Shown: one piece after another, positions 15,613-23,824 of the stretch | Layout of the letters: the number at the start of each line of letters is the position of its first letter | Numbering within the stretch: the first letter of the stretch is position 1 | Assembly: GCA_964547525.1 (NCBI GenBank) | Contig: CAZJOD010000044.1 | Coordinates: 1 to 23,824 of the forward strand | Reading direction: 5' to 3' | DNA from: CAZJOD01 sp964547525 | Lineage (GTDB): Bacteria; Bacillota; Clostridia; JAAYHZ01 | DNA length: 23,824 bases | Program-made: the position numbers and the translations under genes | The notes under the pieces: generated by a model | The model's database searches: none | Told to the model about the DNA's origin: nothing | Seen by the model: the letters and a program-made list of their open reading frames with translations, nothing else

Positions 15613-17487
15613 ATGTACATAAAAGAACGTGAAAAATTTACAACGGAACATGCAACATATAATTTTAAAGGATATATTTTATATCTAATGAAAAATATTT
15701 ATGAGCAATGGATAATGCCTGCTCCGTTTTCCAACCCGGCAATGCTGGAAATGTTCAATGATCAACATTATCTTCCGCAAAGAAGCCTGGAAAGATGGTC
15801 GGGAGAATTTGCCGGAAAATATTTGTTGAATTGCATAGAACTTTATTCATTGACCGGTGATGAAAAATTGAAAAAGCATACCGATTGGTTCGTTGAAAAA
15901 CTTATTGATATGCAAAAAGAAAACGGGTATTTAGGACCATGGTCTTTCAGATATCAATTAACCGGCTTTGATCAAAATAACATTGAAACATGGGACACAT
16001 GGGGGCACTATCTATTGATGCTGTGCACGGCTATGTGGTATGAAGAAACCGGTCATCAAGAATCTCTTGTTTGTGCATGCAAGATAGGAGATCTTTTATG
16101 CGACAAATTCTTAAATAAAAAAATAAGGATGGTTGACATAGGTGTTGCAAAGGTAAACCTCGCTCCTATTCATTCGTTATGTATTTTATATAAAATAACG
16201 GGAATACAAAAATATCTTGATTTGGCAAAGGAAATTGAAAAGGATTTAGAAGTGCCTCCGGCCGGTATATATCCTGCCGGTGATTATATACGTTGCGCTT
16301 TGGCCGGAATGGAATTTTATCAAATGCCGGAGCCTAGGTGGGAAGGGCTTCATACCGTTCAAGGTATTGCCCAACTATACTATATAACCGGTGATAAAAA
16401 ATACAAGCAAGCCTTCGAGCATATATGGTGGAGTATTGTTAAAACTGACAGACATAACACCGGTGGTTTTTCAACTGATGAAAGAGCTGTTGGCAGCCAA
16501 TTTAAAGAAGGAGCCATAGAAACATGCTGTACAATAGAATGGATGGCATTATCTTGTGACATGTTAAAGCTTACGGGAAATTCCATAGTAGCCGACGAGT
16601 TGGAACTGAGTTTTTTTAATGCCGGTTTAGGTGCTTTATCGCCTTCAGGCAGATGGTGTACCTATGATACTCCGAGAGACGGTGTGAAGAAAGCTTCGGC
16701 ACACTCCATCGTTTTTCAGGCTAGAGAAGGATCTCCCGAACTTAACTGCTGTTCTGTAAATGGACCTAGAGCAATAAGTTTACTACGCGATTGGGCGGTT
16801 ATGTCTGAAGGTAATAATATTATATTAAATTTTTACGGTTTGTGTACTGTAAATTATAAATTAAAGACCGGTAATCAAATAAGAATAGAACAAGAAACTC
16901 AATACCCTATAACAGGAAAAGTGAAAATTGGTATTTATCCAAAGCAAGAAGAGGAGTTTACCATAAAACTGCGGATACCTTACTGGTCGGAAAAAACTAA
17001 AGTCAAAATTAACGGTCACGATATAGCCGGTGTTAATAAAGGCGAATATCTTACATTAATTAGAAAGTGGGAGTATGGAGATACCATAACACTTGAAATG
17101 GATATGACATTGCATTTTTGGTCGGGAGAAGACGGATATGAAGGAAAAAGTGCCGTTTACAGAGGACCGATATTATTAACTTACGACAGAAAAATTAACG
17201 ATTATAATATAAACGACATACCTTTACTCGATCCTACGATAATGAGTAAAAATGAAAAGTTATGTACAGAGCAAATGTGGAATGAAAAATACAATAATTA
17301 TGATAACCTGTTAAAACCATGGATGTTATTCGAATATGAAGGTATAGACGGTAGACCGGTATGTTTGTGTGATTTTGCCACCGCAGGAGACGGAGGAAGC
17401 CGATATGTCAGCTGGCTTAAAATAAATGATATGGTAAAAGCGGATTTTACAAAGAAAAATCCATTAAGAAGCGTAAAATGTGTCTGA
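15613..17487 (+). CDS. GH127-like (beta-L-arabinofuranosidase family) glycoside hydrolase
   Basis: ATG at 15613 (624 residues) is nine bases after AGAAGG; TTG codons at 15604 and 15607 lie too close to that site. No signal peptide. The Zn-thiolate active site known from HypBA1 is visible: Glu303-x-Cys305 in AIETCC and the Cys379-Cys380 pair in LNCCSVNG, with a spacing near that of HypBA1 (Glu338, Cys340, Cys417, Cys418). Glu290 in STDERA is a candidate for the acid/base. The N-terminal 400 residues look like an (alpha/alpha)6 barrel (WSGEFAGKYLLNCIELY, GHYLLMLCTAMWYEETG) and the rest like beta domains (FTIKLRIPYWSEKTKVKINGH is a family hallmark). Families 127, 142 and 146 share this chemistry, so the arabinofuranosidase label is a guess at substrate. 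First gene of a three-gene operon. Confidence 0.8.
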   Translation: MYIKEREKFTTEHATYNFKGYILYLMKNIYEQWIMPAPFSNPAMLEMFNDQHYLPQRSLERWSGEFAGKYLLNCIELYSLTGDEKLKKHTDWFVEKLIDMQKENGYLGPWSFRYQLTGFDQNNIETWDTWGHYLLMLCTAMWYEETGHQESLVCACKIGDLLCDKFLNKKIRMVDIGVAKVNLAPIHSLCILYKITGIQKYLDLAKEIEKDLEVPPAGIYPAGDYIRCALAGMEFYQMPEPRWEGLHTVQGIAQLYYITGDKKYKQAFEHIWWSIVKTDRHNTGGFSTDERAVGSQFKEGAIETCCTIEWMALSCDMLKLTGNSIVADELELSFFNAGLGALSPSGRWCTYDTPRDGVKKASAHSIVFQAREGSPELNCCSVNGPRAISLLRDWAVMSEGNNIILNFYGLCTVNYKLKTGNQIRIEQETQYPITGKVKIGIYPKQEEEFTIKLRIPYWSEKTKVKINGHDIAGVNKGEYLTLIRKWEYGDTITLEMDMTLHFWSGEDGYEGKSAVYRGPILLTYDRKINDYNINDIPLLDPTIMSKNEKLCTEQMWNEKYNNYDNLLKPWMLFEYEGIDGRPVCLCDFATAGDGGSRYVSWLKINDMVKADFTKKNPLRSVKCV

Positions 17488-17570
17488 TCTAAAGTTATAT
17501 TGATGAAAATTACTAATATGTTTAGATATAAATACACTTTGAATTTATAACCGGACGGAGGTAACAAGTG

Positions 17571-18812
17571 ATGAAAGATACCATAAAAGTTGGTGTGATT
17601 GGTGTAGGAAGAGGTATGTCGCTGGCAAAAGGAGCCTCTCATACGGGTATGGAGCTTGTAGCTATCTGCGATACATGGGAAGAGAAGCTGAAAAAGGCCG
17701 GAGTGGAATTAAACGTGGCGACATATACCGATTATGATAAATTTCTTAGCCATGATATGGATGCCGTTATACTTGCAAACTATTTTAATGAGCATGCGCC
17801 TTTTGCTATTAAAGCTTTACAGGCAGGCAAACATGTTATGAGTGAAACTTCGTGTAACTCCACCCTTGCGGAAGGTGTGGAATTATGTCGTGCGGTGGAG
17901 AAATCCGGAAAAATATATATGCTGGCTGAAAATTATCCTTATACGGCATTTAATCAAGAAATGCGCAGAATATATCGCTTAGGAGAGATAGGCGAAGTTA
18001 CATATGCGGAAGGCGAATATAATCACCCCATGTCAGGTGATGATCGTATGCGTATTTCTGCTGGGGAGAACCATTGGAGGTCATGGATGCCGCCTACATA
18101 TTATTGTACTCATGCATTAGCTCCCTTGGTTTATATAACCGATACCATGCCTGTAAAAGTCAACGGTCTTTCAATTGCCTGCCCAAAAGTTGATGATATG
18201 ACCATGCGTATAGCCGACCCCGGTATGGTCATACTATGCCGTATGGATAACGGAGCGGTTTTCCGAATATTCGGATTGCTTTTGCCCGGTCATAGCAATT
18301 GGTACAGAGTCCATGGAGACAGAGGAGCAATGGAAATTACAAGAGGGCCCGGTTATTTCGGACCCGGGATGGTAAGGATATGGCATGAGGAATGGGATCT
18401 TTCACCCGGTGAAACGGCTGAAAAGGTCTACACACCTGATTTTCCCGAATATGCCGAGGAGGCTAAGAAAGCGGGACACGGCGGCGGAGATTTTTGGACT
18501 AACTACCACTTTTGTAATGCTATAAGATCAGGACAACAGCCTTTTTTAGACGTATATAAAGGAGTTGCAATGTCATCTGTGGGAATATTGGCATGGAAGA
18601 GTGCTCTTTCAGACGGAACACCTTTTAATGTGCCGGATTTTAAAAATGAAAGTGAACGTAAAAAGTTTGAGAATGACGATTGGTCTCCGTTTCCTAAAGA
18701 TAGTAAGCCCGGCCAACCTGCACCGAGTATACTTGGTTTCAGGAAACCCAATGAAAATGCTGTAAAGAATACAAGGAAAATATGGGATAAAATAGGGTAT
18801 AAAGGTAAATAA
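17571..18812 (+). CDS. Gfo/Idh/MocA-family oxidoreductase lacking the usual EKP motif
   Basis: About 413 residues; ATG at 17571 is nine bases from CGGAGG, while a GTG at 17568 is also possible. The N-terminal Rossmann fold (VGVIGVGRGM, residues 7-16, then AICDTW) binds NAD(P). The motif that is normally Glu-Lys-Pro reads SETSCNST (Glu92-Thr93-Ser94), so the conserved lysine is absent. The C-terminal alpha/beta domain shows GEIGEVTYAEGEYNHP, HALAPLVYITD and GHGGGDFWTNYHFCNAI, the last with a His typical of the catalytic region. In sugar loci such enzymes oxidise or isomerise sugars, or use NAD transiently as a glycosidase does. It lies 83 bases after the GH127-like gene and 22 before the next gene, as the middle of the operon. 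Confidence 0.85.
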   Translation: MKDTIKVGVIGVGRGMSLAKGASHTGMELVAICDTWEEKLKKAGVELNVATYTDYDKFLSHDMDAVILANYFNEHAPFAIKALQAGKHVMSETSCNSTLAEGVELCRAVEKSGKIYMLAENYPYTAFNQEMRRIYRLGEIGEVTYAEGEYNHPMSGDDRMRISAGENHWRSWMPPTYYCTHALAPLVYITDTMPVKVNGLSIACPKVDDMTMRIADPGMVILCRMDNGAVFRIFGLLLPGHSNWYRVHGDRGAMEITRGPGYFGPGMVRIWHEEWDLSPGETAEKVYTPDFPEYAEEAKKAGHGGGDFWTNYHFCNAIRSGQQPFLDVYKGVAMSSVGILAWKSALSDGTPFNVPDFKNESERKKFENDDWSPFPKDSKPGQPAPSILGFRKPNENAVKNTRKIWDKIGYKGK

Positions 18813-18834
18813 AATATATATAAGGGGATTCAGT

Positions 18835-21522
18835 ATGTACTTAATAAAAGAGGAACAAAAGTGGTTGCTTGGAAATGATGCGTTTAAATTAGAGATATGT
18901 ATTGATAAAAATAACACACCGGGTAAAATGTTTTCTTGTGATGACTTGGAAACCGAGATTATACAAAATATGAGAGCAGGTTATAAATATGAAGAATACG
19001 GAGAAATAAAGCAAGTATGGGATTTCTCAGAGGACGAAACTGATGAATTAATGACACCCGAAAGTATAGAAGCAGTTGAAAATAAAAATTTTATTGAAGT
19101 TCATGTCAGTTCTATCAGTAAACATTTTAAACTCAAAAAAAGATACATGGTATACAGGGATGTCCCGTTTTTGAGATGTAGATATGAATTATACCCGTGT
19201 AAAGAAGAGGGGAAAGGACCGGCTTCACTTATGTTTCCGGTTGTGAAGACAGGACCTTACATCATTGACCCGATTGATAGAGATGAGGATTTATATTCGG
19301 ACGGTACCGATCTAGGTATGAACTTTGAGATACCTCCTTGGAGGGTTTTTTACAGTAAATGCGGGAAACCTGAATTGTTTATATTTACATATAACAAACA
19401 GCTAATGAAAAAAATGCATGTTATGCATGGAAACTTGGGATTCCGTCATTCCTCATTCGAGTCTTATTCCGGAGCGCAATTGCCGGGGTGGGATATCTCA
19501 TCAAAAGGAGATATAACTTCACCTGAGATCAATGATTTTTTCATTGCTCCTGTATTTGCCGGTAAAGAGGAGTATTTGACCGAGATTACAAAAATGTTTT
19601 CTGTCAAGAAGGTTAAAAATCAAGTGTTTAATCAGGATATTTATATAGCTCATCCACAGGCGACAGTTATTTTAAAAGAGATAATTCCTGCCGGACTTGA
19701 TGAGATAACAAAGGTTAAGATGAATTTAATTCAAGGCGGGACGGGAGAGTTATTGCTGAGGATTCCACAACACAGCACATTACAAGCAATGTATATACCT
19801 GAAAATAAAACAGAGTGTAAAATCAAAGTGGAGATAGATAAAATTCCTGATGTGGACGATGCATACCTTTTGACGGTAAAAGCCGATAAAGAGGCGAATG
19901 TCGGTTTTATAAACGGAGTTTTGCGGATATTTGATTCTGCATTTGCAGTGGAATTGGATTTTTTTATAAATCTGTTTGAAGGTATTGATTTAAACCCTGA
20001 AAAGGATGAAAGAATATTTGTATATAAACCTGAAAAGTTTGCATCGAAAAGTGTTATAACCGATATGTTAGATGAAAATAAATGGTTGGTAATGAATAAT
20101 ATGCCGGGAACGGCAGGTGGAACCGTAATTACTGCGAAAGGCGCTTCAATGGCACCGAACATAGAATTTGATCCGCAGCTTAAAGGAAGATATAAAATAT
20201 ATGCAGGTATCGGTTGTGGAGCGGGAATAGCAATAAAACTATCTTCGGATGATTATTTTGATTATATAAATAATCAAAATTCATATATATGTGCGTTTTA
20301 TTCACCTGTAAGCAATTGTCAAAAAGCTGAAGAAATTTACTTCAAAACAGCGGATCTGACAGATAAAAAAATTATTGTAGGAAGATATCCTTCGGCTTAT
20401 GGGGTTACAATGATTAATTATATAAAATTTGTTCCGGATGTAAATGAACCGGTTACAATAAATAAAACTAAAAATACAAAGAATTTTAAACTTACAGGTT
20501 TAAACGATATTTGTGATATCGGATCGATGTTAGGTGCAAATGCACCCGATCCCGAACCGTACCTTTCAAATGTAAGAGCACATGCGGCATTGGGTTTTGA
20601 TAGAATATACTGGCGAGTAGACGGTCAATGCTGTGATTTTCATACAAAAGTCGGCACAGTGAGATATCCGTCGGCTAAGGTTCACGATTTATTTATACCT
20701 TCAAGCAGAGGGTACGGAAGATTTTTAGCCAAACACGACGCGTTGGTGCTTGCGGTAAAAGAGGCACATGATAATGGAATGGAAATATACGGGTGGTGGA
20801 GAATGAATAATTACGGGTTGAATGTTGTACCGGAATTTTATACTAAACATCCCGAATACCATGAGGTGGGACCTGACGGAAGGAAAATACCCAAGCTGTG
20901 TTTTGCTATCCCGGAGGTTCGAAAATGGAAAATAGACATTTTGAAAGAAGTGGCTGAAAGAGGTGTGGACGGTTTGGTTTTAGGCGTTTTAAGGCATCCT
21001 CCTATGTTAAACTACCATCCGGTTTTGGTTGAAGGATTTAAGAGCAAGTATGGTGTATATCCTCCTGCATTGAAAGAACCTTCTAAGGACCCGGATGACT
21101 TGACAAAAAAATGGCTTTATTACAGAGCGGATTTCCTAACAATACTGGTTAAAGAGTTAAGAAAAGAGTTGGCTGCCATAGGGAAAGCAAATATAAAATT
21201 ATCCGTTTGGATCAGACCGTCATGCTATCTATATGATGGTGTAGATTTGGATAGATGGTTAGGCGAAGGTTTGGTTCAGGAAGTAATAGTGGCGACTTAC
21301 AGAGGAGACGATGTGCCAGGTCCGTTGGAGTTGCAAACAATGATACAGAAAAAAGCCGAGATGCAAGTGGAGATAAACGGGTTTGAAACAAAAAAAGAAA
21401 GAATTATTGAGGAAATAGAAAGGTTAAAAAGAAGAAAAGTTGACGGTGTGTGTATATATGAGAGTGATTTATCTGTAATTAGACCGGTTTGGCGTTCTTT
21501 GCTCCCTGAAGTATTAATATAA
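18835..21522 (+). CDS. Multidomain GHL10-like glycoside hydrolase
   Basis: An 895-residue protein without signal peptide; ATG follows AAGGGG. Residues 1-260 resemble the beta-sandwich found before alpha-galactosidase-type barrels (KWLLGNDAFKLEI, FKLKKRYMVYRDVPFLRCRYEL). A middle beta region includes GRYKIYAGIGCGAGIAIKLS (about 450) and looks like a carbohydrate-binding fold. The C-terminal 330 residues form a TIM barrel like that of the protein at 8323: YGWWRMNN (652-659), VDGLVLGVLRHPP (to 723), LSVWIRPSCYLYDGVDLDRW (791 onward) and VIVATY. The catalytic residues are not identified. Third and last gene of the operon. The N-terminal and middle domains are absent from the 530-residue paralogue. 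Confidence 0.65.
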   Translation: MYLIKEEQKWLLGNDAFKLEICIDKNNTPGKMFSCDDLETEIIQNMRAGYKYEEYGEIKQVWDFSEDETDELMTPESIEAVENKNFIEVHVSSISKHFKLKKRYMVYRDVPFLRCRYELYPCKEEGKGPASLMFPVVKTGPYIIDPIDRDEDLYSDGTDLGMNFEIPPWRVFYSKCGKPELFIFTYNKQLMKKMHVMHGNLGFRHSSFESYSGAQLPGWDISSKGDITSPEINDFFIAPVFAGKEEYLTEITKMFSVKKVKNQVFNQDIYIAHPQATVILKEIIPAGLDEITKVKMNLIQGGTGELLLRIPQHSTLQAMYIPENKTECKIKVEIDKIPDVDDAYLLTVKADKEANVGFINGVLRIFDSAFAVELDFFINLFEGIDLNPEKDERIFVYKPEKFASKSVITDMLDENKWLVMNNMPGTAGGTVITAKGASMAPNIEFDPQLKGRYKIYAGIGCGAGIAIKLSSDDYFDYINNQNSYICAFYSPVSNCQKAEEIYFKTADLTDKKIIVGRYPSAYGVTMINYIKFVPDVNEPVTINKTKNTKNFKLTGLNDICDIGSMLGANAPDPEPYLSNVRAHAALGFDRIYWRVDGQCCDFHTKVGTVRYPSAKVHDLFIPSSRGYGRFLAKHDALVLAVKEAHDNGMEIYGWWRMNNYGLNVVPEFYTKHPEYHEVGPDGRKIPKLCFAIPEVRKWKIDILKEVAERGVDGLVLGVLRHPPMLNYHPVLVEGFKSKYGVYPPALKEPSKDPDDLTKKWLYYRADFLTILVKELRKELAAIGKANIKLSVWIRPSCYLYDGVDLDRWLGEGLVQEVIVATYRGDDVPGPLELQTMIQKKAEMQVEINGFETKKERIIEEIERLKRRKVDGVCIYESDLSVIRPVWRSLLPEVLI

Positions 21523-21613
21523 GTTATGCAATATGAGCTTTAAGTGAAACGGAGAAGAGCGGTAATTCAGATATAATTTTAAAAATATGCGTATACCGGG
21601 ATAAAAATGTAAA

Positions 21614-21669
21614 ATGCACAAAAGGTACTTAACAATATTATGCAAAATACATATTGAACTATAAAATAA
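21614..21669 (+). promoter_or_regulatory. Conserved upstream element, copy B (lacI)
   Basis: ATGCACAAAA (21614-21623), then TTATGCAAAATACATATTG beginning at 21638, aligns without gaps to copy A at 15365: the first ten bases are identical, and 24 of 30 bases match over element positions 21-50. The less similar ten-base stretch between them suggests two contact points of one regulator. Confidence 0.55.
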
Positions 21670-21682
21670 TCACATATACTAT
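21654..21682 (+). promoter_or_regulatory. Promoter upstream of lacI
   Basis: TTGAAC, 17 bases, TACTAT (TATACT two bases earlier is an alternative), in the same register as the promoters at 15405 and 23396. Unlike those two, it has no TTAAACGATTAA-type operator after the -10. The leader would be about 275 bases. Confidence 0.4.
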
Positions 21683-21965
21683 ATATTAGGTCTCAGTATA
21701 CGCTATATATTTAATATAGGAGCGGGGACAAAAAGATTATAACTTTATTTTATATATCGATAAGGTGCAGATTATATAAATACAGCAATATAAAAATACA
21801 AAATAATAAGATCGATATTGAATTTTTATATAGGTATACTTTAAGATTGACAGGCAATAATCACTTCTTTAAGCGGTATTTAAACAAGTATCAATAAATT
21901 CAATTACAGTGTTAAAACATAAATTATAATTAACATATTTTCTATTGAGAAAGGAGATATATTTT

Positions 21966-23012
21966 ATGAGCGATGTTACTTTACAAGATGTGGCAAAGTT
22001 GGCGGGGGTTTCGACTGCTACGGTATCTTATGTTCTGAACAATAAAACCAAACAAAAAATCTCGCCGGACACCAGAAAAAAGGTTATAGAGGCTGCAAGC
22101 AGTTTAAAATACACCCCTAATTATTTTGGTAAAGCACTTAGAACGAAAACATCCGGCACCATCGGACTTATTGTACCTACTTTTGCCGACCCCTCCATGC
22201 CTGTGCTTATAAAGGGTATTGAGTCGGTTGCATTAAAAAATAAATACAGCATGCTAATTAACGAGCTGGATCAAAGTACTGAAGACAAGTTTGAGGTTTT
22301 AAACCTCATGATCAACAAAAGTGTGGACGGTATAATATGGGCATATCCGAATATAACGGGAGAAGAATTACAACAATTTGAGTTACTTAATGAAGTTCCG
22401 GTAGTATTAATAGGCTCCCTTATAGAAGGGTTGAATGTAAACTCAATTATTGTAGACTATGTGGATGCCGGTGAAAAAATAAGTAATTATCTCATGAATT
22501 TCGGACATAAAGACTTGGTATACATTTATTCCGGTGCTTTGACCGAAAGCAAGAGAAAAAGAATAGAAGGCATACAAAGAACTGTTAAAAACAAAGCTGT
22601 CTTTAAAATCAAGCATAAAGCAATCACAGACTATACTATGGAAACTTATGACGTAAGAGAATATAATGTCGGTTATGAATTGACAAAAGAGTTAGTTGAA
22701 AACAATGAAAAGTTTACAGCCATTCTCGCATCAAACGATTTAATGGCTATGGGTGTTATTAATTATTTAAAGCAACATAATATTTTAATACCAAACGATG
22801 TTTCTGTAGTATCTTTCGGAGGATGCTTCATATCAAGAATAATTGAACCCGCCATTACAGTGATAAGAAATCCACATTTTGAGATAGGAGAAAAGGCTTT
22901 TAATCAGTTGTTAAAAAATATATCAGACGGTTCTAACAATTTAAACGACAACATTGTGATATTTACTGAAATTGTTGAGGGTAACACTGTTGCAAAGGCA
23001 AAGAATAAATAA
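21966..23012 (+). CDS. LacI-family transcriptional regulator
   Basis: ATG at 21966 (348 residues) is nine bases from AAGGAG; a TTG at 21945 would include the ribosome site in the gene. Residues 3-24 are the LacI helix-turn-helix (VTLQDVAKLAGVSTATVSYVLN), followed by RKKVIEAASSLKYTPN and a hinge helix NYFGKALRT that retains the leucine used to open the central CG of operators. The rest is a periplasmic-binding-protein-like effector domain (GTIGLIVPTFADPSM, NDLMAMGVI, VVSFGG). It lies between the GH127-like operon and the ABC binding-protein gene, and CG-centred operators stand before both, so it very probably represses both until a sugar effector binds. Confidence 0.93.
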   Translation: MSDVTLQDVAKLAGVSTATVSYVLNNKTKQKISPDTRKKVIEAASSLKYTPNYFGKALRTKTSGTIGLIVPTFADPSMPVLIKGIESVALKNKYSMLINELDQSTEDKFEVLNLMINKSVDGIIWAYPNITGEELQQFELLNEVPVVLIGSLIEGLNVNSIIVDYVDAGEKISNYLMNFGHKDLVYIYSGALTESKRKRIEGIQRTVKNKAVFKIKHKAITDYTMETYDVREYNVGYELTKELVENNEKFTAILASNDLMAMGVINYLKQHNILIPNDVSVVSFGGCFISRIIEPAITVIRNPHFEIGEKAFNQLLKNISDGSNNLNDNIVIFTEIVEGNTVAKAKNK

Positions 23013-23356
23013 ATATTTTTATGATTTACTGCGATAACTCATTTACTGTAACCCGGTGTGTAACGATGCCGCAGTGTCATTGAAAATTCTTTCACCAATA
23101 TATCTTACAACTCCGAGTCAATATTCGTTCGTTTATTGCAATAAAATAATGTTTTTGAGATAAAAGCTAAATTGATTCTATTGTAGTAACTCTTTTTGCA
23201 GTGAAGTCCTTTAATTAACATAAGATAAACGGTTAATAATGTGATAATAAAAACATATTCTTTTTGAATACGAATGCCTAGTGATGTGGAATCTTTGTAA
23301 AAGCCAATAATGTAAATAAAATAAAATTGTAGATTATACATTCTTATCTATGCAAA

Positions 23357-23387
23357 CTGCACAAACATTTACTTTTATATTGTGCAG
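23357..23387 (+). promoter_or_regulatory. Conserved upstream element, copy C, as an inverted repeat
   Basis: CTGCACAA (23357-23364) and TTGTGCAG (23380-23387) are exact reverse complements separated by 15 bases. The left arm matches TGCACAAA of copies A and B, and ATTGTGCA aligns with ATTATGCA of those copies, one base closer. It ends nine bases before the -35, a usual place for an activator. Confidence 0.6.
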
Positions 23388-23395
23388 ATTTACTA

Positions 23396-23424
23396 TTGAA
23401 ATTTATATTTGGTTTTATTACCAT
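23396..23424 (+). promoter_or_regulatory. Promoter of the ABC binding-protein gene
   Basis: TTGAAA, 17 bases, TACCAT (TATACT at 23424 is an alternative -10). The -35 is good and the -10 is weak. The operator begins four bases after the -10, as at the GH127-like promoter. Confidence 0.5.
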
Positions 23425-23426
23425 AT

Positions 23427-23458
23427 ACTTAATCGATTAAATGTTTAAACGATTAAGT
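23427..23458 (+). promoter_or_regulatory. Paired LacI-type operators before the ABC binding-protein gene
   Basis: TTAATCGATTAA (23429-23440) is a perfect 12-base palindrome. TTAAACGATTAA (23445-23456) is identical to the site at 15438. The CG centres are 16 bases apart. Together they form an imperfect 32-base dyad (28 of 32 positions symmetric) that begins ACTTAATCG and ends CGATTAAGT. Confidence 0.75.
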
Positions 23459-23520
23459 ACCAAATTCTAATAATCACCGGTGAAGGTTTATTAGAGCGGT
23501 AGAAAGGATGGAGTTATAAA

Positions 23521-23824
23521 ATGTGGAGAAAAGTTACGTTATTATTTGTGATAGTCGGTTTAATCCTTAGTATAGCCGGATGTGCATCACAGACCGAAGA
23601 CCCTATAGGTAATGAAACCACAGGTACCCAACCGGTTACAACCACGCCTGCGGTAACAACAAAGGCTGAAGTAACAACGGCAGCGGTTACAACTACTCAA
23701 CAAACTACAACAGCCGTTACTAATCCATTTGCAGAAAAAATGGAAATAACATGGTTAATGGGGGCCTGGACGGCCGCTCAGTATGTCGAAGGCAGATGGG
23801 ACGAACTTGAACTGGAAGAAATGT
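23521..23824 (+). CDS. ABC-type sugar-binding lipoprotein, 3'-truncated
   Basis: The first 101 codons of a gene that runs off the right edge. MWRK and a hydrophobic segment end in the lipobox SIAGC, with the lipidated cysteine at residue 21. A threonine-rich spacer (about 30-66, repeating VTT and TTT) tethers the domain to the membrane. The folded part then starts with MEITWLMGAWTAAQY, the usual first strand of extracellular solute-binding proteins of the sugar ABC type. It is probably the first gene of an importer operon, with permease genes beyond the window. The upstream operator pair ties it to the LacI protein. The call rests on a short segment. Confidence 0.7.
   Translation, partial: MWRKVTLLFVIVGLILSIAGCASQTEDPIGNETTGTQPVTTTPAVTTKAEVTTAAVTTTQQTTTAVTNPFAEKMEITWLMGAWTAAQYVEGRWDELELEEM

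Larger units (their letters stand above)
21523..21965. other. Intergenic region before lacI
   Basis: About 440 bases. No terminator is evident after the operon. It contains conserved element copy B with a promoter (21614-21682) and two ATCGAT-centred sites, ATATCGAT at 21754-21761 and ATCGATAT at 21811-21818, which are reverse complements of each other and could be autoregulatory sites for the LacI protein. No gene is seen. Confidence 0.5.
23013..23520. other. Intergenic regulatory region before the ABC binding-protein gene
   Basis: About 510 bases. The first 340 hold nothing I can name apart from a short palindrome TTTATTGCAATAAA (23132-23145). The last 170 hold element copy C, the promoter and the operator pair. 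GAAAGGATGGAG, ending about nine bases before the ATG at 23521, serves as the ribosome site. Confidence 0.5.

Noticed and set aside
19731..20162. 143-codon antisense frame in the 895-residue gene
   Set aside because: Shadow frame created by codon bias of the real gene.
23105..23341. 78-codon minus-strand frame upstream of the binding-protein gene
   Set aside because: No ribosome site, rare hydrophobic composition and no recognisable motif in A+T-rich spacer.

Overview
The window reads as low-GC DNA of an anaerobic Firmicute, most likely a member of Clostridia. The evidence is strong AGGAGG-type ribosome binding sites in front of nearly every gene, A+T-rich spacers, a desulfoferrodoxin (an anaerobe's superoxide reductase), a corrinoid-methyltransferase-like UroD protein, and lipoproteins with Gram-positive-style signal peptides. 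I cannot name a genus. All main genes are intact; the first and last run off the window edges. No tRNA, rRNA, CRISPR array, transposase or integrase was seen.

Region 1 (1-3368) looks like the end of a surface-polysaccharide cluster: a truncated UDP-GlcNAc 2-epimerase (CapG/WbjD-like), a DUF1186/SEC-C protein and a beta-propeller protein, all on the plus strand and closed by a good terminator. Region 2 (3551-8069) is a set of small units: a DASS/SLC13-type anion transporter that meets a convergent MtaA-like UroD methyltransferase with no base between the stop codons; a minus-strand pair encoding a zinc-ribbon membrane protein and a lipoprotein; and a divergent desulfoferrodoxin gene behind a perfect operator-like palindrome.

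Region 3 (8200-15190) holds three single-gene units: a GHL10-like glycosidase with a possible structured leader, a 908-residue protein that starts with two RNA-polymerase alpha-CTD-like modules followed by a sigma-region-4-like helix-turn-helix, and a 703-residue predicted carbohydrate-active protein of unknown family. Region 4 (15365-23824) is a carbohydrate-utilisation locus: a GH127-like protein, a Gfo/Idh/MocA-type oxidoreductase and an 895-residue GHL10-like protein in one operon, then a LacI-family regulator, then the start of a solute-binding lipoprotein that probably opens an ABC-importer operon.

The most coherent discovery is in the regulation of region 4. The same 12-base operator, TTAAACGATTAA, lies before the GH127 operon and before the binding-protein gene. 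In both places an operator begins exactly 33 bases after the first base of the proposed -35. Upstream of these two promoters, and of the one before lacI, is a second conserved element built on TGCACAAA and TTATGCA-like half-sites. This suggests one regulon with a LacI repressor acting at the start site and an unidentified activator acting upstream. None of the saccharolytic enzymes has a signal peptide, so the likely flow is import of an oligosaccharide by the ABC system and breakdown in the cytoplasm. The substrate is not evident.
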